Assembly (NCBI GenBank): GCA_947071955.1 | Contig: CAMTGL010000055.1 | Coordinates: 1 to 10,415 of the forward strand | DNA length: 10,415 nucleotides | DNA from: an uncultured Plesiomonas sp. | GTDB taxonomy: Bacteria > Pseudomonadota > Gammaproteobacteria > Enterobacterales > CAMTGL01 | Reading direction: 5' to 3' | In this document: positions 1-7,600 of the stretch, piece after piece | Layout: each line of letters begins with the position of its first letter | Numbering within the stretch: the first letter of the stretch is position 1 | Translations under genes and position numbers: made by a program | The notes under the pieces: generated by a model | Told to the model about the DNA's origin: nothing | Database searches by the model: none | The model's input: only the letters and a program-made list of their open reading frames with translations

Positions 1-1
1 T

Positions 2-160
2 GGTCATCCGTGGGAAGAGATGTTTTATTTGGATATAGAGGGCAACGTACAAGATGAACAGATGCAGGCTGCCATTGCCAGCCTGACACAGCAAACGCGT
101 TACCTGAAGGTGCTTGGCTGTTATCCAACCGAAACGGTGATCCCCACACAGATTGCGTAA
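2..160 (+). CDS. pheA: PheA, chorismate mutase/prephenate dehydratase, C-terminal end only
   Basis: The first 52 complete codons in frame from base 2 to the TAA at 158-160 read GHPWEEMFYLDIEGN... and ...LKVLGCYPTETVIPTQIA. This closely follows the end of the ACT regulatory domain of enteric PheA, the bifunctional cytoplasmic enzyme that turns chorismate into prephenate and then phenylpyruvate for phenylalanine synthesis. The ACT domain binds phenylalanine for feedback inhibition; the catalytic domains lie outside the window. The gene converges on tyrA, as in E. coli. It is truncated at its 5' side by the window edge only, and the reading frame is intact up to its stop. Confidence 0.93.
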   Translation, partial: GHPWEEMFYLDIEGNVQDEQMQAAIASLTQQTRYLKVLGCYPTETVIPTQIA

Positions 161-188
161 TGTTCTTTTACTGTTAGCTTGCTAAGAT

Positions 189-235
189 CTTCCCCGCCCT
201 AAATTCACTGATCCCATAAAGCGCGGGGAGTTTTA
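189..235 (+). terminator. candidate pheA terminator hairpin
   Basis: CCCCGC at 192-197 can pair with GCGGGG at 223-228, extended by T191-A229 and a G-U pair, and is followed by GTTTTATG. The loop of about 25 bases is long for an intrinsic terminator and the T-run is short, so this is a moderate call. It lies in the 131-base gap between the convergent genes pheA and tyrA, where termination is expected. The opposite strand lacks a T-run after the stem. Confidence 0.4.
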
Positions 236-291
236 TGTTGCAAACAGGGCAACCGATAGACTGCCAAACTAACAAGTGCCACCGGTTGGAT

Positions 292-1422
292 TTAACTGCG
301 GTGCACCAAATTATCGTTAGCCTGACGCAACAATACGCGGCTCTCTGCCTGAAATTGCTGGGCATACTCACCAAACCACTGCTCTACATCGCCAAAACGC
401 TGCATAAATGCCGATTTATCGTGCTGCTCAAGTAGCGCAATGGCTTCACCAAAGCGGCGATGAAAACGTTTGATCATGGCCAGATTTTCTGGCTGTGCCA
501 TGATGATGTCAGCATACAGTTGTGGGTCTTGAGCAAATAAACGCCCGACCATCGCCAACTCCAGACGGTAGATAGGCGAAGAGAGCGCCAGCAATTGCTC
601 AATATCGGCATCTTCCTGTGAGAGATGAAAACCGTAGGCAAAGGTCGCAAAGTGGCCCAACCCTTGAAGCAGGGTCATGGCACAGTCTTGCTGTTTGGCA
701 TCAATGGCATGTACCCGAGCCCCCCAGATCTGAAACTGCTCAAGCAACCACTGATAAGCCTGCGGCATACGACCATTGCAGTAAACGATGACCTGCTTGG
801 CCAGACTAGAGAGATCAGGGCCAAACATTGGGTGTAGCCCGACGACTGGCCCACGATGTACCGCCAGCATCGCCTGTAACGGGGCTTGTTTGACAGAGGT
901 GAGATCGGCCAAAATGCAGTCAATCGGAAGCTGTTGCAGACGATCAATGACGGCCTCCGTTAAACTGATAGGCACACTAATAAGCACCATTGCTGCGTCA
1001 TCAAGCAAGGTATCAGCATTCACCCAATCATTTTTATCCAACACACGCACCTGATAGCCGGAAAGTGTAAACAGGCGCGCAAACAGCTGACCGAGTTGGC
1101 CGCGACCGCCAATAATCACAATCGGTCGCGTAGTCGGATTAACGGTTTTAAAGCCGCTATCGTTTTCACTCGAATAAGACTCACGCATGACCCGCCGCAA
1201 AATATCCTCAATCAGATCAGGCGGTATACCGAGAGCCTGTGCTTCTGCACGGCGAGCGGCCAGCATCGAGGCTTCACGCTCGGGGACATAAATCGGTAGT
1301 CCGTGGCGGCTTTTTACCTCTCCGACTTGTTTCACCAGTGCCAAACGGCGTGTGAGCAAATCCAGCATTTCGCGGTCAACCGCATCGATGTGATCCCGCA
1401 ATAGTGCCAGTTCAGGAACCAT
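292..1422 (-). CDS. tyrA: TyrA, bifunctional chorismate mutase/prephenate dehydrogenase
   Basis: This cytoplasmic enzyme makes prephenate from chorismate and oxidises it with NAD+ to 4-hydroxyphenylpyruvate, the tyrosine precursor. The 376 residues match the usual length (373 in E. coli). Residues 1-90 form the AroQ-type helical chorismate mutase domain (LRDHIDAVDREMLDLLTRR...). A Rossmann dinucleotide loop, GGRGQLG, is at 105-111. The dehydrogenase motif GLHPMFGPD places the histidine at 197, the position of the catalytic histidine in E. coli TyrA. The start ATG at 1420-1422 has GAGG seven bases upstream. It follows aroF by 24 bases on the same strand, so the two should be co-transcribed from the aroF promoter as in the E. 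coli tyr operon and share TyrR control. Nothing is missing or broken. Confidence 0.97.
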   Translation of the reverse strand: MVPELALLRDHIDAVDREMLDLLTRRLALVKQVGEVKSRHGLPIYVPEREASMLAARRAEAQALGIPPDLIEDILRRVMRESYSSENDSGFKTVNPTTRPIVIIGGRGQLGQLFARLFTLSGYQVRVLDKNDWVNADTLLDDAAMVLISVPISLTEAVIDRLQQLPIDCILADLTSVKQAPLQAMLAVHRGPVVGLHPMFGPDLSSLAKQVIVYCNGRMPQAYQWLLEQFQIWGARVHAIDAKQQDCAMTLLQGLGHFATFAYGFHLSQEDADIEQLLALSSPIYRLELAMVGRLFAQDPQLYADIIMAQPENLAMIKRFHRRFGEAIALLEQHDKSAFMQRFGDVEQWFGEYAQQFQAESRVLLRQANDNLVHRS

Positions 1423-1446
1423 GTTCTTTCCTCTTTCGTCCGCAAC

Positions 1447-2511
1447 CTAACGCACGTTCAGGTGGGAGGCTAATCCGGTGTGGATTCTGCGCAATAGTGT
1501 TTCGGTGGAATCCCAGTCAATACAGGCATCGGTGACCGAGACACCGTAGGCCATCTGATCGCGTGGTTGTTCTGCTGACTGGTTACCTGCCTGTAAATTA
1601 CTTTCCAGCATGATACCAATAATTGCAGGGTTACCGGCTTGAATTTGGGCAACAACTTCATCAGCAACCGCCGGCTGACGACGATAATCTTTATTTGAAT
1701 TGCTGTGGCTACAATCAACCATTAGCGCACTTGGCAAACCTGCTTTGGCCATTTCAGTCTGACACAAGGCAATATCTTCTGCCGAATAGTTCGGCTTTTT
1801 TCCGCCGCGTAAAATAACGTGCCCATCAGGGTTGCCCTGTGTTTGTAACAACGCGACCTGACCGGCCTGATTAATTCCCATAAAACGGTGCGACATAGAC
1901 GCCGCTTTCATCGCATTAATGGCGGTACTCAGACTACCATCAGTACCATTTTTAAAGCCAACGGGCATGGATAACCCTGAAGCCATCTCTCGGTGGGTTT
2001 GTGATTCTGTTGTTCGTGCACCAATTGCTGACCAACTGAACAGATCGCCGATATATTGCGGGCTGATCGGGTCAAGGGCTTCAGTGGCCAGCGGCATGCC
2101 CATCTCATTTAAATCAATCAGCAGTGATCGGGCAATGTGCAACCCAGCTTCAACATCAAAAGAGCCATCCATATAAGGGTCGTTAATAAGCCCTTTCCAA
2201 CCCACTGTGGTACGTGGTTTTTCAAAATAGACCCGCATCACAATATAGAGGTGATCACACAATTGGTTGGAAAGCACTTGTAAACGGCGAGCATACTCAA
2301 GCGCGGCATCGGTATCGTGAATCGAACAAGGCCCGCAAACCACCAGTAAACGCGGATCACGGTGGTGAATAATATCAGCAATTGTCTGGCGTGATGCGGC
2401 AATGTGATTCAAAACCTGTTCACTGGCCGGTAATTTCTCTTTTAGTGCATCAGGGGTAATCATCACCTGTTCGGCGCTGATATGAACATTATTTACGTGA
2501 TCTCGCTGCAT
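1447..2511 (-). CDS. aroF: AroF, tyrosine-sensitive DAHP synthase
   Basis: The enzyme condenses phosphoenolpyruvate and erythrose-4-phosphate to DAHP, the first step of the shikimate pathway. It is a class I DAHP synthase closely following E. coli AroF along its length (RDPRLLVVCGPCSIHD, RVYFEKPRTTVGWKGL, SWSAIGARTTESQTHRE, VDCSHSNSNKDYRRQP). An in-frame ATG lies nine bases earlier (2518-2520), but the only Shine-Dalgarno-like AAGG (2521-2524) abuts that ATG and sits nine bases before the ATG at 2509-2511. Starting at 2511 gives 354 residues (356 in E. coli), places the motif cysteines at 59 and 62, and keeps Asn-Asn at 7-8. Asn8 is a known site of feedback-resistant mutations in E. coli AroF. 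tyrA follows in the same operon. The isozyme call rests on the N-terminus and the tyrA linkage. Confidence 0.95.
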   Translation of the reverse strand: MQRDHVNNVHISAEQVMITPDALKEKLPASEQVLNHIAASRQTIADIIHHRDPRLLVVCGPCSIHDTDAALEYARRLQVLSNQLCDHLYIVMRVYFEKPRTTVGWKGLINDPYMDGSFDVEAGLHIARSLLIDLNEMGMPLATEALDPISPQYIGDLFSWSAIGARTTESQTHREMASGLSMPVGFKNGTDGSLSTAINAMKAASMSHRFMGINQAGQVALLQTQGNPDGHVILRGGKKPNYSAEDIALCQTEMAKAGLPSALMVDCSHSNSNKDYRRQPAVADEVVAQIQAGNPAIIGIMLESNLQAGNQSAEQPRDQMAYGVSVTDACIDWDSTETLLRRIHTGLASHLNVR

Positions 2512-2520
2512 TTTTATCAT

Positions 2521-2526
2521 CCTTGG
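2521..2526 (-). promoter_or_regulatory. ribosome binding site that decides the aroF start
   Basis: On the minus strand CCAAGG is followed directly by ATGATAAAAATG. The AAGG has zero spacing to the first ATG and nine bases to the second, so translation most likely begins at the second ATG (2509-2511). Register with the E. coli AroF N-terminus agrees. Confidence 0.6.
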
Positions 2527-2608
2527 TCTTTGGTATTACAACATGAGGCAATACGGCCATTTCCGAGCTCTCAATCGTATCAGCACAGGCTAAAGTGTGC
2601 TTCCATTC

Positions 2609-2636
2609 ACAATACCAATATACGTAAACTTTTCAA
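2609..2636 (-). promoter_or_regulatory. candidate sigma-70 promoter of aroF-tyrA
   Basis: On the minus strand TTGAAA (2636-2631) and TATTGT (2614-2609) are 16 bases apart, placing a transcription start near 2602 and giving a leader of about 90 bases before the aroF ATG. The -35 element lies within the promoter-proximal TyrR-like box, the arrangement expected for TyrR repression. The -10 element is a weak 4/6 match, so the exact hexamers are uncertain. Confidence 0.4.
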
Positions 2637-2640
2637 TCCA
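2623..2640. promoter_or_regulatory. TyrR-box-like site 1, overlapping the aroF -35
   Basis: CGTAAA-N6-AATCCA matches the TyrR consensus TGTAAA-N6-TTTACA at 8 of 12 positions and keeps the essential G and C separated by 14 bases (G2624, C2639). Weak alone, it gains support from two aligned neighbours and its overlap with the -35. It would be a low-affinity box needing tyrosine-bound TyrR hexamer, by analogy with E. coli aroF. Confidence 0.5.
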
Positions 2641-2644
2641 TTTT

Positions 2645-2662
2645 CGTAACGAAAAGATTACT
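2645..2662. promoter_or_regulatory. TyrR-box-like site 2
   Basis: CGTAAC-N6-ATTACT is an 8/12 match to the TyrR consensus with the G-N14-C spacing kept (G2646, C2661). Its centre is 22 bases, about two helical turns, from site 1, so both would face the same side of the DNA. Confidence 0.5.
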
Positions 2663-2686
2663 AAAGCCAGCAATAAAGCCTTATTT

Positions 2687-2704
2687 CGTAAACTTAAGAT
2701 TACA
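2687..2704. promoter_or_regulatory. TyrR box 3, strong upstream site
   Basis: CGTAAACTTAAGATTACA matches TGTAAA-N6-TTTACA at 10 of 12 positions and has a palindromic CTTAAG centre. It is the best box here and lies 42 bases (four turns) upstream of site 2 relative to aroF transcription. An upstream strong box with two weaker promoter-proximal boxes is the known arrangement for TyrR repression of E. coli aroF. Confidence 0.7.
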
Positions 2705-2890
2705 ATGAACTGAAAACGCAAAGAAAGTCACACTCTGTTTGATGTAAACCGATTATCAAGAATCGAACCTGTATCACCTTCCTATTCAGTGTTCGGTGAT
2801 CGCATCCGCTGTTTTATCTCTGCAAAGGGATAATAATTAAATTAGTTTAATATCAATGTTATATAAAACTCATAATCAGGGATTGGTTCT
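2705..2890 (+). promoter_or_regulatory. upstream region of dcuB, no clear promoter
   Basis: Together with the aroF control region this completes the 370-base gap between aroF and dcuB. It is AT-rich near dcuB and contains a perfect palindrome ATTAAA-TTAG-TTTAAT (from about 2837) and TATAAA at 2862-2867. Two 8/10 matches to the FNR consensus TTGAT-N4-ATCAA are at 2739-2752 (TTGAT, GTAA, ACCGA) and 2843-2856 (TAGTT, TAAT, ATCAA). E. coli dcuB is FNR- and DcuR-activated, so such sites would make sense. However, neither match sits 41.5 bases from a convincing -10, so both are weak. Confidence 0.25.
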
Positions 2891-4237
2891 ATGATTGCGT
2901 TACAATTTGCGGTTGTTCTATTGTGTTTATTAGTTGGTACCCGATTTGGCGGAATGGGCTTAGGCTTAATCAGTGGTATCGGGTTATTTATACTCAGTTT
3001 TGTCTTTGGCTTAATGCCAGGTGAGCCTCCGGTCAGCGTTATGCTGACAATTCTTGCCGTTATTGGTTGTGCTTCTGTACTGCAAACGGCAGGTGGGCTT
3101 AATGTTCTAATGCAATATGCAGAGCGTCTGCTGCGTCGTCATCCACAATACATCACTATTCTTGCACCGCTCACGACATGGACACTGACTTTCCTGTGTG
3201 GCACTGGGCATGTGGTCTACACCATGTTCCCGATCATCTCTGATATCGCCATTAAGAAGAATATCCGACCAGAACGCCCAATGGCGGTGGCATCGGTGGC
3301 CTCACAAATGGCGATCTGTGCTTCCCCGGTATCGGTGGCGGTTGTCTCACTGCTCTCTATTCTTGCAGCGAAACAGGGTGTTGGCGAAGCCATCAGTATG
3401 CTGACACTGCTGGCAATCTCGATTCCGGCATCATTGTGTGGCGTGCTGGTTGCAGCGCTGTGGAGTTTGCGTCGTGGTAAAGATCTCGATGATGATCCTG
3501 AATTTCAGGCTAAGCTGAAAGATCCTAAGCAGCGTGAGTATATCTATGGCGGTAGCAGCACGCTGCTTAATGAGTCATTCCCAAAAGAGTCTTACTGGGC
3601 AACGGCTATTTTCTTTGCTGCGATTGGGGTTGTGGTGCTGCTTGGCGCATTTGATCAGCTTCGCCCCGTATTTGATCTGGGTGATGGAAAAACCAAAATG
3701 CTGTCAATGAACATCGCCATTCAGATGATGATGCTGATTGCCGGTGCGGTCATCTTAATGCTGTGCAAAGTTAAACCCGGTGAAATAGCAAACAGTGCCG
3801 TATTTAAAGCAGGAATGGTTGCCATATTTTCCGTGTTTGGTGTGGCATGGATGAGCGATACCTTTTTCCAAGCACACATGGTTTTGCTTAAAGAGAGTCT
3901 GGCGGATGTTGTGGTTGCCCACCCGTGGACTTATGCGCTGGTACTCTTTTTAGTCTCAAAATTGGTTAACAGTCAGGCCGCCGCACTGACCGCTATCGCT
4001 CCAATGGGCTTAGCACTGGGTGTTGACCCAAAAATGATCGTCGCATTTTTCCCAGCCTGTTATGGCTATTTTGTGTTGCCAACCTACCCAAGTGATCTGG
4101 CCTGTATCGGTTTTGACCGCTCCGGAACAACCCGTATTGGTAAGTTTATTATTAACCACAGTTTTATTTTGCCGGGGTTAATTGGTGTTTCAACCGCAAG
4201 TGCAGTCGGCTTTCTGCTGGTTGAAACCTTCTTGTAG
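2891..4237 (+). CDS. dcuB: DcuB-type anaerobic C4-dicarboxylate transporter
   Basis: An inner-membrane carrier of the Dcu family, which in E. coli exchanges external fumarate, malate or aspartate for succinate during fumarate respiration. The 448 residues are mostly hydrophobic helices, and the length fits DcuB (446 in E. coli). Closest recognisable stretches are GTGHVVYT at 104-111, IKKNIRPERPM at 121-131, ASPVSVAVVSL, REYIYGGSSTLL, LVSKLVNSQAAAL, LPTYPSDLACIGFDRSGTT and INHSFILPGLIGVS. Several of these are shared with DcuB but differ in DcuA, which reads GTGNISLAT at the first motif. AGGGA lies upstream of the ATG at suitable spacing. No fumarase or DcuS/DcuR genes are adjacent, so in E. 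coli terms it is an orphan copy. E. coli DcuB also acts as co-sensor for DcuS; whether this copy does cannot be seen here. Confidence 0.92.
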   Translation: MIALQFAVVLLCLLVGTRFGGMGLGLISGIGLFILSFVFGLMPGEPPVSVMLTILAVIGCASVLQTAGGLNVLMQYAERLLRRHPQYITILAPLTTWTLTFLCGTGHVVYTMFPIISDIAIKKNIRPERPMAVASVASQMAICASPVSVAVVSLLSILAAKQGVGEAISMLTLLAISIPASLCGVLVAALWSLRRGKDLDDDPEFQAKLKDPKQREYIYGGSSTLLNESFPKESYWATAIFFAAIGVVVLLGAFDQLRPVFDLGDGKTKMLSMNIAIQMMMLIAGAVILMLCKVKPGEIANSAVFKAGMVAIFSVFGVAWMSDTFFQAHMVLLKESLADVVVAHPWTYALVLFLVSKLVNSQAAALTAIAPMGLALGVDPKMIVAFFPACYGYFVLPTYPSDLACIGFDRSGTTRIGKFIINHSFILPGLIGVSTASAVGFLLVETFL

Positions 4238-4256
4238 TTTCATGGCTAAACCCACA

Positions 4257-4291
4257 ATTCGGGCAGCGTTATGCTGCCCGAATACCTGTTT
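4257..4291 (+). terminator. dcuB terminator hairpin
   Basis: ATTCGGGCAGC (4257-4267) and GCTGCCCGAAT (4273-4283) form a perfect 11-base-pair stem with the five-base loop GTTAT, 20 bases after the dcuB stop codon. The downstream tract ACCTGTTTTATG has a short interrupted T-run, so termination may be less complete than at the other hairpins in this window. Confidence 0.7.
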
Positions 4292-4473
4292 TATGCTCTG
4301 CATTAAATCCTCAAAAAACTGCCCTTCTAGCGCTATATCTTAATCAATAACTAAAATAGCACTTATTTTTCGAAAAAATATTGTTATTCATAGAGTTTAA
4401 TATGAGCACCTTAATTTATTATGGAATTGCTACTAATTAAATCAGATTGAGAACAAAAAGCACACTCAGTCAA

Positions 4474-4490
4474 ATTCCTGTCACGTAAAT
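4474..4490. repeat. left arm of an inverted repeat, ATTCCTGTCACGTAAAT
   Basis: The reverse complement of 4604-4620 is ATACCTGTCACATAATT, matching this arm at 14 of 17 positions with an uninterrupted CCTGTCAC core. The arms are 130 bases apart centre to centre, too far for a simple RNA hairpin and more like two protein-binding sites. The ten bases TCACGTAAAT recur at 9473-9482. Confidence 0.5.
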
Positions 4491-4603
4491 CACCGCAATA
4501 AGTATAAATAAAAAGAAATCATATAATTAAAAGACAAATATCATATGCAATAATATTAATACATGTAATTTTGAAAAGAACACTGATAACTATCACACAC
4601 GAT

Positions 4604-4620
4604 AATTATGTGACAGGTAT
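4604..4620. repeat. right arm of the inverted repeat, adjacent to the protease promoter
   Basis: AATTATGTGACAGGTAT is the inverted partner of 4474-4490. It ends three bases before the candidate -35 of the protease gene, so its centre falls near -46 if transcription starts around 4658. That is where a class II type activator would bind. It contains TGTGA but no matching TCACA six bases on, so it is not a good CRP site. Confidence 0.5.
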
Positions 4621-4623
4621 TCA

Positions 4624-4651
4624 TTGCGATCTCATTTAAATACAAGATAAT
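4624..4651 (+). promoter_or_regulatory. candidate promoter of the M66 protease gene
   Basis: TTGCGA (4624-4629) and GATAAT (4646-4651) are 16 bases apart, a 4/6 and a 5/6 match to sigma-70 elements. Transcription would then start near 4658, at or just after the ATG at 4657. That would leave the ATG without a leader and favour the TTG start at 4690. Confidence 0.4.
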
Positions 4652-4656
4652 AACAA

Positions 4657-7600
4657 ATGATTTTATTGAAATTTAAAGAGAGCACCTCATTGTTCACAAA
4701 TAGTCAGACAAATAAACACCCGAATAAACATAAATTACTACCACTGAGTTTACTTTCATTATCTTTGTTAACGGTATATCCGTTATATGCCGCTGAGATT
4801 GATTGTAAATCCCTTCCTGTTTGGAATAACGAACAGATTTTTTGGGGAGGAGACCAAGCTCAGTATAATAATGCCGCATATAAAGCCAATTGGTGGACTC
4901 AGGGCCATAATCCGGAATCGTATTCGAATGCCTATCAAGAGTGGTCACTATTAGGCCAATGTGCTAGTGAGCAACAACCCCCCGTTCCCCCTGAAGCGTT
5001 AGCTATCAGCAGTATTTCAGATACAGGGGCAGCATTCATTTGGGAGGGGCACACTGAAGGAACGCGATACCCGATGGTATTACGCACTCAGGCCGACAAT
5101 ACCTTGCAACGTGAGTGGTCAGGCAGTGCGCCAAACGAATATATCGGTGGTTTGCAGGCTGAAACTGCATATCAGCTTGAGATTCGGGCTTGCCATGGTG
5201 ATACCTGTAGTGAACCACGCCGTATTGAATTTAGTACATCTGCCGCACAACTGGGCTTTACCGATGCGTTAAGCCCCATCAATGAGCTTTCCGGCGATCT
5301 GGCCGGTCAAGTTACATTTGCACAAACTCACACTACCACCAGCAATAAAGCGCAAAATGCCGAGGTGCGTCGCCCAAATTTAGTGATTGAGCGTGATGCA
5401 TTACTGATGTTCACCCCTGTTACCGATACACCAGAGCAACAAAACGACCTGCACCGCGTCTCGGTAGAGATCTATCAGCAAGGCGTGTTAATTGAACGTT
5501 TAAATATGTCTCCGCCAAGTGCGTTACCTTTGAGTGATCAACCCGATAATGGCCGCCAAAAAGTCATCTATGCACGCAACGCATGGAGTATTCCTCTTGC
5601 ATGGCAATATATGAAGCCCGGCCTTTCACTGCGCTTTATTGATGGAGATGAACGTCACGGTGAGTTACCTGCCCACCAAATTGGATTTTCTGGTGCACCT
5701 GAATTGGTTATCCAAAATATTGATTTAGGCTTTTTAACACAACCACGCAATAGAAATACCGTATTAAAAGAGCTAGCAATATTATCTGCTGACTATTTCC
5801 AGAAAATTCCGGTATCACGGCTCGTTATGGCCGACTATACAATGGGCTATTTCCCTAAAATAACGCTACCAAATGGCACTGTTTATACTGAGCGTAGCGA
5901 TGTTGATGGCGGTTGGCACAGTGGTGACATGCGCGAAAATATTGGTAAAGCGCTAGTTTCTACCGGTATTAATAATGCCAACTTTGGCATTACTGATACC
6001 GCAGGCAGCTCACAGAGCTATTACCGCTATTTTAACCATATTACGGCACACACCAGTATCGGTGTTTACCAAAATGGTAATGTTGTGCATGGTGGTAGTG
6101 GCGGTGGTGGAAAAGTCACACTTGAACATACTACCGGTAATGAGTGGTCACATGAATTAGGCCATAATTATGGGCTAGGACACTGGCCAGACAGAGCCTC
6201 AACACAAAGCCAGTTTACCGGTTGGGGATATGATGCCCGTTACCAGCGCTTTATTGGTAATTTGAACTGGACTAAAGCCCCTTCAACCAATACATCCGGT
6301 AACGAAACCGTTGCCCCTTTTTCCGATCAGTTCACATATCTACTCGACACTATGGCAGGAGGGAGCGCACAAGGGCTAGTTAGCCGTTACACGTTGCATC
6401 ACCAAGCTACCGCACGCCAAACCCAGCAGTGGCTAAATGCAGGTTTAAAACTGGATAAAGACAGCCCGAGCGGTTATGTACGCTGGAATGAAGAACAACA
6501 AACTTACCTGACGGCAGAAACCGATCAGCCAATCCCCCTAAAAACGGGTGTTCCGGTGATTACCCTGTTGGGGATTTATGATCCGCTCACTGAAAACCCG
6601 AGCCAGATTTATCCGCTGCTGTACTCTAATTACGGGAATTTATACCGCCAACCCGAACCGAGTACGGTCACAAACCATCCAGAGGGTTGGGTTTCGTATC
6701 AAGCTTTAACACTGGAACAAAAAACGGCCGATCTCTGGCAAACACTGCCGGTTGCAGACAGTGAGTATCTGCTGTGTAAATTTGATTACACCCCTCCTTC
6801 TGGCAGCCGTATGGATTTTGTCGGTTATGTTGATCCGACTACCCAGCAATGTACCGGCGGTTCTGATATCTATTTTGCTGGTAGCAATAATCAGCGCCAT
6901 GTTATTTCATCTGAGCCAAACGCATTTAGCTTACGCTCTAAATTTGGTGATACACAGGTCACTTATACACCGCAAACAGGTGGCGATGAAAAAAACCTTT
7001 GCTACCTTAATACCCGCGATTTCTACGGTGCAGGTTATATTGAAAACAACAAATGCCGTCAGGTTGAAGGCATTAAATGGAAAAACAAGAACAATTGGAG
7101 TTTCCGCGCTAATCAGAGCTTTGTGAAAACCTACTCTGAACGCTCACAGCGCCAGTGTATGCTGGTTATCAATACTCAACATGGCCAAGAGCAGCGTATC
7201 GCATTGAGTAACGCTCGGCATTCACAAAATCAGAGCAATAAATTCCACGTGAACCTACCAGCAGATAATCATCCAACCGATATCAGTGTGGTGTGTGATG
7301 ATGGTCAATCTCAAACTGTACTTGATACCTTGCAAACACCAGTTAATCCGCAGGCTAGTCAGCTCAATGGCCCGATAATTATCGGGCAGCAAGATGCCTA
7401 TAATGCACTAGCATCAGCGCTTCCATCGGGCTGGTTCTCGCATCTAACAGCATTTAATTTTGAAGATCTCTCCGTATTGGATAAAGCCTCTATTGCAAAA
7501 ATGCCGGTACAAGGTGAAGATCTTCCCCTATGCCGCTTCACTTTTACCGATGAAGATCAAACCCGTACTCTGCACGGTTATGTTGAAAGACTCGGTAATC

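Larger units (their letters stand above)
4284..4656. other. AT-rich non-coding gap between dcuB and the protease gene
   Basis: About 370 bases with no credible gene and markedly higher AT content than the flanking coding DNA. The features seen are an inverted pair of 17-base sequences (4474-4490 and 4604-4620) and a candidate promoter next to the second arm. AT-rich upstream DNA is a usual property of horizontally acquired virulence-type genes silenced by H-NS; applying that here is inference. Confidence 0.6.

Noticed and set aside
235..435. Open frame on the plus strand across the tyrA 3' end
   Set aside because: Mostly antisense to the well-conserved TyrA C-terminus, begins inside the candidate terminator arm region, has no ribosome site and no recognisable protein features.
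625..1299. Several plus-strand frames opposite tyrA
   Set aside because: They are complements of a highly conserved enzyme gene and carry no independent coding evidence.
4590..4615. CRP site in TATCACACACGATAATTATGTGA
   Set aside because: The half-sites are in the order TCACA then TGTGA, opposite to the CRP order TGTGA-N6-TCACA, and the spacing is wrong.
6752..7126. 124-codon plus-strand frame inside the protease gene
   Set aside because: It is a +1-frame shadow of the conserved first four-cysteine module; the main frame is uninterrupted, and no start signal was seen.
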